Positions 5,833 through 6,251 of a DNA stretch of 6,251 nt are shown in pieces; the stretch's first letter is position 1, and each line of letters begins with the position of its first letter. Origin of the DNA: Thiomargarita sp. (GTDB taxonomy: Bacteria > Pseudomonadota > Gammaproteobacteria > Beggiatoales > Beggiatoaceae); the NCBI GenBank assembly GCA_030635005.1, contig DAOVZS010000123.1, forward strand, positions 1 through 6,251. The letters run 5' to 3'. The notes beneath the pieces are model-generated. The model did not search any database. It was not told the origin of the DNA and saw nothing but the letters and a program-made list of their open reading frames with translations. Both the position numbers and the translations under genes were made by a program.

Positions 5833-6251
5833 ATGTCCAAAGGCATTTCTTATGAAGAAGCGTTAAAACGCTATCAACATGATAAAGAACATACCCTCCC
5901 TGAAATGAATGAAATTTTGCGTGATTACCATCCTGACTATTACCCAAATTCATTGGTTAAATTGCAGGTAGGCACCAATAAAGGGACATTGTGTCATCAT
6001 CAATTAGCGACGATGTTACAAGCTGATGCCCAGATTGATGAGGCTGATTTAGCAGGTTCCTCAATTACAGAAACGGATATATTAGTCATTGGAGGCGGTG
6101 GGGCAGGCTGTGCTGCTGCCTTAACCGCTGCTAGAAATGGTGCAAGAGTCATTTTAGTGACTAAATTACGTTTAGGGGATAGTAATACCGTCATGGCAGA
6201 GGGGGGCATACAAGCCTCTATTGAACCGGGTGATACGCCACAAGCACATTA
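5833..6251 (+). CDS. FAD-binding flavoprotein subunit of a succinate dehydrogenase/fumarate reductase-like enzyme, 3' end cut off by window edge
   Basis: This is probably the catalytic, FAD-carrying subunit that interconverts succinate and fumarate or acts on a related acid, partnered with the iron-sulfur subunit whose stop codon lies 9 bp upstream. The first 139 codons are present; SdhA/FrdA proteins are usually 570-600 residues, so most of the gene is outside. Residues 1 to about 80 form a hydrophilic extension (with HPDYYPNSLVKLQVGTNKG at 33-51) before the Rossmann strand TDILVIGGGGAGCAAALTAA (81-100), which carries the GxGxxG dinucleotide motif. GDSNTVMAEGGIQA (115-128) corresponds to the SHTVAAEGG-type loop of FrdA/SdhA. 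The His that covalently holds FAD there is replaced by Asn118, so FAD is predicted to be non-covalent. The ATG at 5833 is the only sensible start; no Shine-Dalgarno sequence is seen. L-aspartate oxidase is an alternative relative, but the iron-sulfur neighbour argues against it. Confidence 0.87.
   Translation, partial: MSKGISYEEALKRYQHDKEHTLPEMNEILRDYHPDYYPNSLVKLQVGTNKGTLCHHQLATMLQADAQIDEADLAGSSITETDILVIGGGGAGCAAALTAARNGARVILVTKLRLGDSNTVMAEGGIQASIEPGDTPQAH

Overview
The window looks like chromosomal DNA of a moderately AT-rich bacterium, most likely a gammaproteobacterium. A relative of the Beggiatoa/Thiotrichales sulfur oxidisers is a guess from base composition and protein style only; no rRNA or other strong taxonomic marker is present. 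Coding density is high. I see no tRNA, rRNA, CRISPR array, insertion sequence or prophage gene, and no gene-free stretch longer than about 100 bases.

Layout. (1) Positions 1-774, minus strand: the 5' 258 codons of galU, which makes UDP-glucose; its end lies off the left edge. (2) A 97-bp divergent intergenic region. (3) Positions 872-5103, plus strand: three genes separated by 30 and 14 bp, probably one operon. They are a Wzt-type ATPase of a polysaccharide ABC exporter with a C-terminal carbohydrate-recognition-like domain, a 573-residue fusion of a SAM-dependent methyltransferase with a GNAT-type acyltransferase, and murA. (4) A 90-bp gap with a second promoter-like site. (5) Positions 5194-6251, plus strand: an iron-sulfur subunit and the first 139 codons of a flavoprotein subunit of a succinate dehydrogenase/fumarate reductase-like enzyme, 9 bp apart. 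The flavoprotein runs off the right edge.

How they may work together. GalU, the exporter ATPase and the methyltransferase-acyltransferase fusion all fit cell-surface glycan production: a sugar nucleotide donor, a glycan-modifying enzyme, and an ATPase that may read the modified glycan before export. No membrane permease for the ATPase is encoded here. MurA supplies the first committed step of peptidoglycan synthesis and appears to be co-transcribed with the glycan genes. The redox pair is a separate unit. It departs from classical SdhAB in ways visible in the sequence: an extra cysteine at the usual [3Fe-4S] site, a longer [2Fe-2S] loop, Asn instead of the FAD-linking His, and a long N-terminal extension on the flavoprotein. 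These point to a non-classical enzyme, possibly type E-like.

The best candidates for something little described are the methyltransferase-GNAT fusion beside an orphan Wzt-like ATPase, and the non-classical Sdh/Frd-like pair.
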